Below, in pieces: positions 28,071 through 35,679 of a stretch of 64,000 nucleotides of DNA. A program made the position numbers and the translations under genes. Numbering within the stretch: position 1 is the first letter of the stretch; every line of letters begins with the position of its first letter. This stretch comes from Halorubrum ruber (GTDB lineage Archaea > Halobacteriota > Halobacteria > Halobacteriales > Haloferacaceae): contig NZ_CP073695.1 of assembly GCF_018228765.1 (NCBI RefSeq), positions 2,170,001-2,234,000 on the forward strand. Direction: 5' to 3'. The notes under the pieces were generated by a model. The model searched no databases, was not told where the DNA came from, and worked only from the letters and a program-made list of their open reading frames with translations.

Positions 28071-28645
28071 ATGTACGGAGTCGGCGACGTGGGCTTCTTC
28101 GATCGGGTGGCGCCGCTGTACGACCTCGCGATGCCGCCGGCGGACGGCGAGGCGCTGGCCGCCGGCCTCGACCACGCGACGCGGCCGATCGAGCGCCTCC
28201 TCGACGTCGGCGGCGGCTCGGGCCGCGCGGCGGCTGCGCTGACCGGTCCGGAGATCACGGTCGTCGACGCCTCCGTCGGGATGCTCTCGCGGGCGCGTCG
28301 CGGCCGCGGGCTCGCGGGACTCGTAGCCGATGCGGGCCGGCTTCCGTTCCAGGACGCGAGCGTCGACGCGGTCACGGTCGTCGACGCGTTCCATCACCTG
28401 CCGGATCAGGACGCCGCGCTCGCGGAGGCGGCCCGCGTGCTCGCGTCAGGCGGCGCGCTCGTCGTCCGCGATTTTAATCCGGACCACCCGCTCGGGCGAC
28501 TGCTCGTCGCCGGCGAGCACGCGATCGGGATGGAATCGCGGTTCCGGCCCCCAGCGAGCTCGCGGCCGCGATGGACGACGCCGGGCTCGACCCGCGGATC
28601 GTCGACCGCGGGTTCGGCTACACGGTCGTCGGCGTTCGACGATAG
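28071..28645 (+). CDS. Class I SAM-dependent methyltransferase (frameshifted)
   Basis: About 191 residues. SAM-binding motif I is LLDVGGGSGRAAAAL (about residues 40-54), motif II ITVVDASVGML, then GLVADAGRLPFQDASVDAVTVVDAFHHLPD and EAARVLASGGALVVRDFNP, all typical of the UbiE/Methyltransf_11 type. The frame breaks at a C run near 28547; adding one C gives FRPPSELAAAMDDAGLDPRIVDRGFGYTVVGVRR and a stop at 28643-28645. Without this correction the frame reads into repeat copy B. Substrate unknown. Confidence 0.82.
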
Positions 28646-28682
28646 TCGGTCAGTACAGAGAAAGAGACAGCCGATCGGCGGT

Positions 28683-28945
28683 GCCGTGGCGCGTGCCTCC
28701 GAGTGGCCGCCGAAGGCGGCCGCGAGGAGCACGCGCGAGGGAGTCAGTCGCCGGAGCGAAGCGGAGGCGACTGACGAGGCTGGGGAGGCGTGAGGTGCTG
28801 GGCGGAGCGGTGCGGGGTGGGATCCGAAGGGGCAGCCGCGAGGCGGGCGTAGACGACGCAAGGACCGCAGGAACGAGCGGAGCGAGTGACGAGGACCGCA
28901 GCGAGTGTACGCCCGCCTCGCGGCTGGGGCTTCGGCGGTGTTCGT
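28683..28945 (+). repeat. Structured repeat copy B, folded core
   Basis: Same landmarks as copy A in compact form. The first hairpin is GCGCGTGCCTCC with GGAGCACGCGC; the second is GTCAGTCGCC with GGCGACTGAC; the block GAGGCTGGGGAGGCGTGAGG and a GGGGCAG block follow. The closing helix pairs 28833-28851 with 28908-28926 without mismatch (19 bp) and differs from copy A at two positions by matched changes. It starts about 40 nt after the methyltransferase stop. Confidence 0.82.
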
Positions 28946-29150
28946 GTCGATCGGCCCCTTATAAATAGAGATGTATTGCCTCGCGGCTGGGGCTTCGGCG
29001 GTGTTCGTGTCGATCGGCCCCTTATAAATAGAGATGTATTGCCTCGCGGTTGGGGCTTCGGCGGTGTTCGTGTCGATCGGCCTTTTATAAATGGAGATGT
29101 ATTGCCGAGCGGCTGGGGCTTCGGCGGTGTTCGCGTCGATCGATGTCGAT
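28915..29150 (+). repeat. Copy B tail: four 63-bp tandem units
   Basis: Units start at 28922, 28985, 29048 and 29111, exactly 63 bp apart. The first three are nearly identical (one changed base in the GGCTGGGG motif and small changes next to TTATAAAT), unlike the diverged 57-bp units of copies A, C and D, so this array expanded recently. Each of the first three units holds a TTATAAAT box. Confidence 0.88.
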
Positions 29151-29167
29151 GAATCCGGTCGTTTGCC

Positions 29168-30619
29168 TCAGTCCTGTGTCCGCCCCTGTGGCTCGGCGCC
29201 GCGGGTCGGGTCCGGAGAGTCCTCGTCGTGGCCACCCTCCCCGCCGTGGTCGTGGTCGCTATGATCGTGATCGCCGTGGTCGTGGGCGTCGTTCGACCCC
29301 GTTTCGCCGAGGACCTCGGCGCCTTCCCCGTCGATCATGTCCATGTTCTTCAGGTTGTCGCGTTCCTCGAAGTCCTCGACGGCCTCCATCACGTCGGCCT
29401 GCGTGATCGTCATCCGGTCCTCGGTGAGCGCGCCGAGGACGGCCTCGCGGAGCACCATCCGGAGGTCGGAGCCGGTGAGCCCGCTGGTCCGGTCGGCGAC
29501 CTCCTCGGGGTCGAAGTCGGCGATCTTCATCTCCTTGGTCACGACGCGGAGGATGTCCGCGCGCATGTCGCGGTCCGGCTTGGGGAAGTTGACGATCTCG
29601 TCGAACCGGCGCCACGCGGCGGCGTCGAGCTGGTCCGGGTGGTTCGTCGCACCGATGAGGAGCACCTCGTCGCGCACGAGCGACACCTCGTCGATCGACT
29701 TCAGCAGGGTGTTGACCGCGCGCTTCAGGGCGGCGTGCTCGTCCGAGCGGCGGGTCTTCGCCACCGAGTCGAACTCGTCGATGAAGAGGATACAGGGGGA
29801 GAGCCGCTTGGCGACCTCGAAGCTCTTCTCGACGTTCTTCGACGTCTCGCCGAGGTACTGGCTCGTGATCATCGAGAGCTTCACCTCGACGAACGGGAGC
29901 CCGAGCTCGTGGGCGAGCGCGCGCGACACGGTCGTCTTCCCGGTGCCCGGCGGGCCGACGAACAGCAGCTTCCCGATCTCGCGGAGGCCGATCTCCGCGA
30001 GGTACTCGCGGTGTTCGATCGCCTTGACGATCTTCTGGATCTCACCCTCCTGATCGCCGGTCAACACGAGGTCGGCCAGCGTCGTCTCGATCTCCTCGGG
30101 CGCGCGGACGTTGACGAGGTCGAGCATCTCCCCGTCCTCGTCCTCGTCGAAGTACTCGGAGAGCAGCGCGTCGATCCAGACGCGGTCGGCCTGGACCGGC
30201 CGCACGTCGTCTCTGGCCTCCTCGCGGGTCACCGGCGCCGTCAGGTCCTCGGCCGCCTCCATCGCGGCGACGAGCGTCGGGTTCCCGGCGAGCCGGTCGT
30301 CGTCCGCGTGGTCGCGGTACCACTCCAGTCCCATCGCGGGCTGGGTCAGGGAGATCTCGCCGGAGAACTCCGTGCGTTGGGTGAAGAGGAGGTCGGAGAC
30401 CGCGTCCCACGGCCGCTCGACGCCCGTGGCGGTGCGGGTGGTCTCGTCGGTCGCCTTCAGCGGTCGCTCCACGCCGCCGGGGGCGTCGTCGGCGGCGTCG
30501 GCCGACCAGAACACCTGCCGGAAGCGCGGAGGCAGGTCGTTCTCGTCGAGGTCGCGGTCCTGCGTGTAGAAGTGCGTCGTCAACACGAACTCGACGACGT
30601 CGAGCGCCGGGTCACTCAT
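29168..30619 (-). CDS. AAA+ ATPase with His-rich C-terminal tail
   Basis: 483 residues. The AAA+ core sits in the second half: Walker A VGPPGTGKTTVSR, Walker B ILFIDEFDSVAK, sensor 1 LLIGATNHP, an arginine finger in AAAWRRFDEIV, and a sensor 2 helix SGLTGSDLRMVLREAVL. The N-terminal 200 residues are family-specific and may bind substrate; there is no protease domain. After residue 450 the chain becomes a run of His, Asp and Gly, similar in style to the MoaB N-terminus. I place it among CDC48/FtsH-like ATPases; the cellular role is not known. Confidence 0.82.
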   Translation of the reverse strand: MSDPALDVVEFVLTTHFYTQDRDLDENDLPPRFRQVFWSADAADDAPGGVERPLKATDETTRTATGVERPWDAVSDLLFTQRTEFSGEISLTQPAMGLEWYRDHADDDRLAGNPTLVAAMEAAEDLTAPVTREEARDDVRPVQADRVWIDALLSEYFDEDEDGEMLDLVNVRAPEEIETTLADLVLTGDQEGEIQKIVKAIEHREYLAEIGLREIGKLLFVGPPGTGKTTVSRALAHELGLPFVEVKLSMITSQYLGETSKNVEKSFEVAKRLSPCILFIDEFDSVAKTRRSDEHAALKRAVNTLLKSIDEVSLVRDEVLLIGATNHPDQLDAAAWRRFDEIVNFPKPDRDMRADILRVVTKEMKIADFDPEEVADRTSGLTGSDLRMVLREAVLGALTEDRMTITQADVMEAVEDFEERDNLKNMDMIDGEGAEVLGETGSNDAHDHGDHDHSDHDHGGEGGHDEDSPDPTRGAEPQGRTQD

Positions 30620-30725
30620 CCGCGCGAAGTAGCGCCGGGACGCGGTTAAGAGCGTCGAAGCGCCGGCGGGCGCGGGCGGACGCCGTATCGAATCCTTATT
30701 AGCGCTGGTCCGCGACGTACCGCGC

Positions 30726-31340
30726 ATGAGTTCCGAAGACGCGGCCGCGCCGGGAGACCCCGTCGGCGACGGCGCGAGCGAGACGGGCGACACGAGCGAC
30801 ACCGACCACGAGAACGCGCTTCAGGACGTCATCGCCGTCGACCCCGACGACGTCGCGCAGGGCACGGTGAACCGGCTCGACGCGCACACCGGCGACGGGA
30901 TCCGCCACCGCGCGTTCACCTGCCTCGTCTTCGACACCGACGGCCGGATCCTGCTCGCACAGCGCGCGCCGAACAAGCGCCTCTGGGACGGCCACTGGGA
31001 CGGCACGGTCGCCTCCCACCCCGTCGAGGGGCAGTCCCAGGAGGAGGCAACCGAGCAGCGCCTCGAGGAGGAGCTCGGCATCTCGCCCGACCAGTACGAC
31101 GACCTCCGCGTGACGGACAAGTTCGAGTACAAGCGCTACTACCCCAACGAGGGCGTCGAGTGGGAGGTGTGCGCGGTGCTGAAGGTGACCCTCGACGACA
31201 CCTCGCTCGACCCGGACGACGACGAGATCGGCGGCATGCTGTGGGCCGACTACGACCACCTCCACGAGAACCCCGCGCTGTACCGGCAGCTCCGTCTCTG
31301 CCCGTGGTTCGAGATCGCGATGCGGCGCGACTTCTCCTGA
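30726..31340 (+). CDS. idi: Isopentenyl-diphosphate delta-isomerase, type 1 (Nudix)
   Basis: Interconverts IPP and DMAPP for archaeal lipid and carotenoid synthesis. 204 residues with the Nudix box in GHWDGTVASHPVEGQSQEEATEQRLEEELGI. The catalytic cysteine of the E. coli enzyme, in its VCGHP motif, is replaced by Ala96 in TVASHP; the catalytic glutamate is kept as Glu147 in EWEVCAV. The haloarchaeal type-1 sequences I recall show the same substitution. TATA-like CTTATTA at about 30695-30701 supports the ATG at 30726. Confidence 0.88.
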   Translation: MSSEDAAAPGDPVGDGASETGDTSDTDHENALQDVIAVDPDDVAQGTVNRLDAHTGDGIRHRAFTCLVFDTDGRILLAQRAPNKRLWDGHWDGTVASHPVEGQSQEEATEQRLEEELGISPDQYDDLRVTDKFEYKRYYPNEGVEWEVCAVLKVTLDDTSLDPDDDEIGGMLWADYDHLHENPALYRQLRLCPWFEIAMRRDFS

Positions 31341-31439
31341 GCGGTCGGTCCGTTCCGTGGCCGGGGCGCCCCCGTCCGCGCGCGGTCTCTTCTCGAACCG
31401 AAGCGGCGACTTGAAGGCGCTCCCGCGCCGCGATCCGGT

Positions 31440-32195
31440 ATGACCGTCGTCGCCCTGCTGGCGAACCCGCCCCGCGAGGGGCTCGTCGGAACCGCGATCG
31501 CCGAGTCGACGCCGCTGTCGCCCGCCGAGGCGGCCGACCTCTACGAGGCGCAGTTCCGCGACGCCGTCCTCGCGGTCGAGCGCTCGGGCGGCGAGCTCCT
31601 CGTCAACTACCCCGACGAGGAGCAGTTGCCCGCCGAGCATCGGACCGAGACGAGCCCGGAGGCCGAACTGCGGACGCTCGTCGCGGACACCCTCGGCGGC
31701 ACCGACGAGGTGCGGTTCGAGCGGCAGGTCGGCTCCTCGTTCGGCGCGCGCGCCGGCAACACCGTCACGCACCTGCTGCGCGAGGAGGGCGCCGACTCGG
31801 TCGCGGTCGTCACCCCGACCGCGCCGCTGCTCTCGCGGACGATCGTCGACTCGGCGGCGATGAAGCTCCGGACGACCGAGGTCGTCCTCGGCCCCTCCTC
31901 GAACGGCCGGGCGTACTACGCCGGCTTCACCGAGCCGATCGACTTCGACGGCGCGTTCGAGGCGCCGGCGCTGCCGACGCTCGCGGAGCGCGGCCGCGAC
32001 GCGGACCGCTCCGTCGACTTCGTGGAGCCGTCGCCCTCGCTGGAGACGGGCGACGACCTGCTCGACGTGGTGCCGAACCTCCGGGCGCGGTTCGCCGCGG
32101 AGCGCGTCGTGCCGGACTACACGGCCGCGTTCGTCCACGAGAAGGGGCTGGACGTGGTCGTCGAGGACGGCGAGGGGCGGCTGGTGCGGGAATAA
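31440..32195 (+). CDS. DUF2064-like (GT-A type) protein
   Basis: 251 residues. The middle segment SVAVVTPTAPLLSRTIVDSAAMKLRTTEVVLGPSSNGRAYYAGF matches the layout of the DUF2064 / glycosyltransferase-A superfamily family, but the usual acidic metal-binding residue of the D-x-P motif is not obvious, so it may not be a working transferase. The N-terminus (VVALLANPPREGLVGTAIAESTPLSPAEAADLYEAQ) fits the same family. No membrane segments. Confidence 0.6.
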   Translation: MTVVALLANPPREGLVGTAIAESTPLSPAEAADLYEAQFRDAVLAVERSGGELLVNYPDEEQLPAEHRTETSPEAELRTLVADTLGGTDEVRFERQVGSSFGARAGNTVTHLLREEGADSVAVVTPTAPLLSRTIVDSAAMKLRTTEVVLGPSSNGRAYYAGFTEPIDFDGAFEAPALPTLAERGRDADRSVDFVEPSPSLETGDDLLDVVPNLRARFAAERVVPDYTAAFVHEKGLDVVVEDGEGRLVRE

Positions 32196-32239
32196 AAAGC
32201 AGCACACCGTTTGATCACCAGTCGCCACACCGACCCCGA

Positions 32240-33466
32240 TTACAACATATCGTCAGTCGTCTCCGCCGTCCGGAGCTCCCCTAAGGTCGTGTACCGCAGC
32301 GCCTGCGGATAGCGCGTCTCGTAGGGGATCGGATCTTCGAGTTCGTACAGCGAGCCCGGTTTGAAGATGATGACTTTCTTATCCTCCGCGATTGCGCCCC
32401 GATCCTTGTACTCTAACGGCTCACGCATCAGATCCGCCTGTTCAGGCGACACGACTCGCTCGACTTCGGCGATATATTTCACCTGTCGAACGTCACCAGT
32501 GACGTACATCGCCACGTATTCGAACTCGCGTCCGACCCGAACGAACCCCCACGCCTCGTTCTCTTTTAAAAATGGAAGTCCAGACTCTCTAGTCGGGAAT
32601 ACCGCCACCGTTGAGTCCGGATCTCCGTCGATGTCTCGGCGGCGGATCGTTCCAGCGATCTGATTTTTGACCGGTTCGAGATGTCGGTTGTCGGGACCAT
32701 CCGCAGAACCGGTTTCGTCACTGATGTGAATGTCGTCATCAGCCGTGGGTGGATTGTCGCCAGAGGGTGGACCGTTTTCTGTCTCTCCAACGAACTGGCG
32801 CTGCTCACGTAACAAAGACACGAGCCCCTGAACGAACTCTCTCGACTGCGCCTGAAGGTCGATCGGTAACTCGCCGACTTCATCGGTAACCGCGCTCGCG
32901 ACGGAATCGGTGACCGTCGATTCGTTCTCGCTTAAATATCGGATCGTCCGATTTGTTTCCGCGACTTGTTCGGCGATCTCCGCTGACTTTCCCGAGCGGA
33001 TCGACTCTTTCGTGAGGAGTTCGAGAACGCCCGGACGCTCGCTGAGATCTTCGAGGCTGAACTGTACGACCGACATCTCTTCGCCGCCGTTACGGCGGCG
33101 ATCCTTCGTCAGGACCTCGAATGATTTTCCGTTGGTCAGAATTCCCCAATCGACATCCAACTCTTGCCGCATGTAGCTTCGTAACTGGCGGACTTCGTCG
33201 TCTGAGAGCGTCGATCGGACGGGTTTTGCTTCGACGAAGACGACCGGCGAGTCGCCGACGAGGAGGGCGTAGTCGACGTGCGTACTGCCCGACGCCATCG
33301 GAACGTTGTACTCCAGTGCGACCTCCGTCGAGTAGAGGTCCCACCCGAGGAGTTCGAGGAAGGGCTGGATCAGCTTCACCTTCGTGTTCTCCTCGTCCAT
33401 CTGCGGCGATGCTTCGATGAGTCCCCGACATCGGTCGACGTACTCATCGATCTCGTTCCGATCCAT
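32240..33466 (-). CDS. Solo HsdR_N-like restriction-type nuclease domain protein
   Basis: 408 residues. N-terminal 130 residues match the type I restriction R-subunit N-terminal domain: ENTKVKLIQPFLELLGWDL, then the PD-(D/E)xK core with Asp65 in HVDYALLV, Glu79 and Lys81 in VVFVEAKP, then YMRQELDVDWGILTNGKSFEVL. There is no helicase motor, methylase or specificity subunit nearby. The C-terminal half (about residues 280-408) looks like a separate folded domain of unknown function. Base composition is visibly lower in GC than the neighbours, and the gene lies next to tRNA-Ser, both signs of horizontal arrival. TTTTAAAA about 30 nt upstream supports the ATG at 33466. Confidence 0.75.
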   Translation of the reverse strand: MDRNEIDEYVDRCRGLIEASPQMDEENTKVKLIQPFLELLGWDLYSTEVALEYNVPMASGSTHVDYALLVGDSPVVFVEAKPVRSTLSDDEVRQLRSYMRQELDVDWGILTNGKSFEVLTKDRRRNGGEEMSVVQFSLEDLSERPGVLELLTKESIRSGKSAEIAEQVAETNRTIRYLSENESTVTDSVASAVTDEVGELPIDLQAQSREFVQGLVSLLREQRQFVGETENGPPSGDNPPTADDDIHISDETGSADGPDNRHLEPVKNQIAGTIRRRDIDGDPDSTVAVFPTRESGLPFLKENEAWGFVRVGREFEYVAMYVTGDVRQVKYIAEVERVVSPEQADLMREPLEYKDRGAIAEDKKVIIFKPGSLYELEDPIPYETRYPQALRYTTLGELRTAETTDDML

Positions 33467-33563
33467 TGAGGTGTGATTTATGCCGTTGCCTTTTAAAATA
33501 CCGCTGAGTCGGCTTCCACCGATCCGACACCACTTAGTCGACCGACGCCGAGCGGTGATGTGT

Positions 33564-33648
33564 GGTGGGATGGCAGAGCGGCCTATTGCGCCTGCCTTGA
33601 AAGCAGGTAGCCTCACGGCTTCCTGGGTTCGAATCCCAGTCCCACCGT
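33564..33648 (+). tRNA. tRNA-Ser (anticodon UGA)
   Basis: Acceptor stem GGTGGGA (33564-33570) pairs with TCCCACC (33641-33647) and the discriminator is G. The anticodon stem-loop is CCTGC-CTTGAAA-GCAGG with anticodon TGA; a long variable arm (TAGCCTCACGGCTT) marks a class II serine tRNA; the T arm is CTGGG-TTCGAAT-CCCAG. CCA is not encoded. Downstream 33652-33679 forms a GC-rich hairpin followed by TTT, a possible terminator. Confidence 0.95.
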
Positions 33649-33960
33649 AACGCGTCCGGCGCACTTCGCGCCGGACGCGGTTTGTGCGGGATTCGAAGCC
33701 TGCGAGTCGCAGCGCCCGAGCGGTGCGAGGTGTGAGCAACGCGAACACCTCGAAAGCGAGCGGCGAAGCCGCGAGCAGCGAGGGCGACCGTCTCGCAGGC
33801 TTCGAATCCCAGTCCCACCGCTTCTCCGCGAACGCTAATGAGCAGAGAGCGGTAGCTGGGATTCGAATCAGAGAGCGACCGAAGGGAGCGACCGTGGTTC
33901 GAATCCCAGTCCCACCGTGTCGAGCGCGGATTCGAAGCAGAGAGCGGCAGATATCTCGAT
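33649..33960 (+). repeat. Reiterated tRNA-Ser 3' end with inverted partners
   Basis: The last 20 bases of the tRNA-Ser gene (T-loop half plus acceptor strand) recur exactly at 33801-33820 and 33898-33917. Each recurrence has an inverted partner: 33688-33706 is the exact reverse complement of 33792-33810 (19 nt), and 33856-33867 of 33898-33909 (12 nt), so each unit can form a long hairpin ending in a tRNA 3' end. There is no credible gene here. Attachment-site remnants or a hairpin repeat that mimics tRNA ends are both possible. Confidence 0.75.
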
Positions 33961-34168
33961 CGGTCGCGAAACTAGATATGGTTACTGGATCGCGTCGTCC
34001 GTCGATTTCGGTCGGCACCGTGCGTCGTCGGCGCTGACGCCCGAACCGCAACACGACCGGTAACGGTCGCGTACACCTGATAACACTCGCGTCCGGTGAC
34101 GCGTGGTATCGCGTGCCGCATTATCTTTAACACCGTTCCGACACATGTTCGTGGTAGGTGATACAAGC

Positions 34169-34768
34169 ATGAGCTACGAACTCGATCCGCTTCCGTACGA
34201 TTACGACGCGCTGGAACCCCACATCTCCGAGCAGGTGCTCGAATGGCATCACGACACCCACCATCAGGGGTACGTCAACGGCTGGAACTCCGCCGAAGAG
34301 ACGCTCGAAGAGAACCGTGAGTCCCACGACTTCTCTTCGTCCGGCGGCGCCATCCGCAACGTGACCCACAACTCCTCGGGCCACATCCTCCACGACCTGT
34401 TCTGGCAGAACATGTCGCCGGAGGGCGGCGACGAGCCCGAGGGTGAGCTGGCCGACCGCATCGCAGAGGACTTCGGCTCGTACGAGGCCTGGAAGGGCGA
34501 GTTCGAGGCGGCGGCCTCCGCGGCCAGCGGCTGGGCGCTTCTGGTGTACGACACGTTCTCGAACCAGCTCCGCAACGTCGTGGTCGACAAGCACGACCAG
34601 GGTGCGATCTGGGGCGGTCACCCGATCCTCGCGCTGGACGTCTGGGAGCACTCCTACTACCACGACTACGGTCCGGCTCGCGGCGAGTTCGTCGACAACT
34701 TCTTCGAGGTCGTCGACTGGGAGGAGCCGTCGGATCGCTACGAGCAGGCCGTCGAGCTGTTCGAGTAA
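34169..34768 (+). CDS. sod: Superoxide dismutase (Mn/Fe type)
   Basis: Dismutes superoxide. 199 residues: MSYELDPLPYDYDALEPHIS, metal-ligand histidine in EWHHDTHHQGYVNGWN, second in ILHDLFWQNMSP, and the Asp/His ligands in LALDVWEHSYYHDYG. The ATG at 34169 gives the normal family N-terminus. CATTATCTTTAA at about 34118-34129 is a candidate TATA region with a short leader. Monocistronic; repeat copy C follows. Confidence 0.95.
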   Translation: MSYELDPLPYDYDALEPHISEQVLEWHHDTHHQGYVNGWNSAEETLEENRESHDFSSSGGAIRNVTHNSSGHILHDLFWQNMSPEGGDEPEGELADRIAEDFGSYEAWKGEFEAAASAASGWALLVYDTFSNQLRNVVVDKHDQGAIWGGHPILALDVWEHSYYHDYGPARGEFVDNFFEVVDWEEPSDRYEQAVELFE

Positions 34769-34858
34769 GCGCGTTCGAGAGGGCGCGTTACGCGCGTCGA
34801 GATCCGCATTTTTTGCAGGACGCTACACGGTGAGTGACGGGTCCGTTCAGGCGGACTG

Positions 34859-35080
34859 GTTTATAAGTGATTGCTGGTGAGTCAGCGGTGAACTCCACTG
34901 AATCTCAGCTGCTCGTTTATAAACAGCTGATTGCGGATCGACGGAAAATGGCTCCAAATCTCCAGTTGCTCGCTTATAAATATTCGACTACGGATCGGCG
35001 GAGAACACCCTCAAATTCGCAGTTACTCGCTTTTAAACACTCGACTACGGATCGGCGGAGGACACCTCCAAAGCCCCAGC
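34859..35080 (-). repeat. Copy C tail: 57-bp tandem units
   Basis: The element reads on the minus strand. CGGATCG recurs at 34934, 34991 and 35048, an exact 57-bp period, each unit ending with a TTTATAAA- or TTTTAAA-like box. A weaker fourth unit reaches 34859, about 90 nt after the sod stop. Confidence 0.8.
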
Positions 35081-35317
35081 CGGGAGGGCGGCGCACGCTC
35101 GTTGCGCTCCTCGCTCGTTCGCTTCGCTCACTCGCTGCGGTACTTACGTCGCCTGCGCCGCCCTCACGGCTGCCCCTTTGAGTCCCACCCCGCACCGCTC
35201 CGCACCGCGCCTCTCACCTCCCCAGCCTCGTCAGTCGCCGTCGCTTCGCTCCGGCGACTGACTCCCTCGCGCGGTGCTGCTCGGCCGCAAAGCGGCCTCG
35301 CAGGCACGCGCCACCGC
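35060..35317 (-). repeat. Structured repeat copy C, folded core
   Basis: Minus-strand copy with the same landmarks. The 19-bp closing helix pairs 35077-35095 with 35154-35172 (18 of 19), and its inner part reads GGGCGGCG where copies A, B and E read GGCGGGCG, with the partner strand changed to match. The 5' hairpin uses CTGC with GCAG where A and B use CTCC with GGAG. It ends about 50 nt before the next gene, without the TATA-like motif seen beside A, D and E. Confidence 0.82.
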
Positions 35318-35370
35318 ACCGGTGAATCCGTATCGGCAGCGTTTACGGACGCGGTCGCGTACGCTCGCGC

Positions 35371-35679
35371 ATGCCCGAACCGAAGTCGGCGTTCGACGCC
35401 ACCTACCCGTGCGACTTCTACGAGCCCGCGGAGCTGTTCGAGCCGGACCAGATGTACACGATCCCGGAGATCGGTCGCCTCCTTCAAGGGCTGGAGCCGG
35501 ACGCCGAGGTCGACCCAGACACCGAAGCCGTGCTGGTCGACTGGGCGGTCCCGTGGGTGATGGTCCATGCCGAGGAGATGGTCGTCGCCGAGCCGCTGAG
35601 CGAGGACGGTCCGGGGTACTACGGGCTCGCGACGGATGAGGAACCAGACGCGGAAACCGCCACCGACGAGTCCGCGTGA
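35371..35679 (+). CDS. DUF5827-like conserved haloarchaeal protein
   Basis: 102 residues, acidic. MPEPKSAFDATYPCDFYEPAELFEPDQMYTIPEIGRLLQGLEPDAEVDPDTEAVLVDWAVPW is the conserved part; one cysteine, no membrane segment. The family name is from memory and the function unknown. Its stop overlaps the GTG start of the next gene (GTGA), so the two are coupled. Confidence 0.62.
   Translation: MPEPKSAFDATYPCDFYEPAELFEPDQMYTIPEIGRLLQGLEPDAEVDPDTEAVLVDWAVPWVMVHAEEMVVAEPLSEDGPGYYGLATDEEPDAETATDESA

Noticed and set aside
28915-29150. CRISPR array
   Set aside because: The 63-bp units are identical throughout, with no unique spacers, and no cas genes are present.
28886-29152. Repeat-tail open frames encoding peptides such as PRGWGFGGVRVDR
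   Set aside because: The frames differ between copies, are broken by stops in A and B in the frame open in D, and follow the DNA repeat. The multiple-of-three period (57, 63) is not enough to claim coding.
33564-33960. A full integrated element bounded by the tRNA repeats
   Set aside because: The repeats span only about 350 bp and enclose no integrase or cargo gene; only remnants or a hairpin repeat can be argued.
33684-34037. Small protein downstream of tRNA-Ser
   Set aside because: The frame is explained by the tRNA-end repeats and their inverted partners, and has no start signal or family similarity that I can see.
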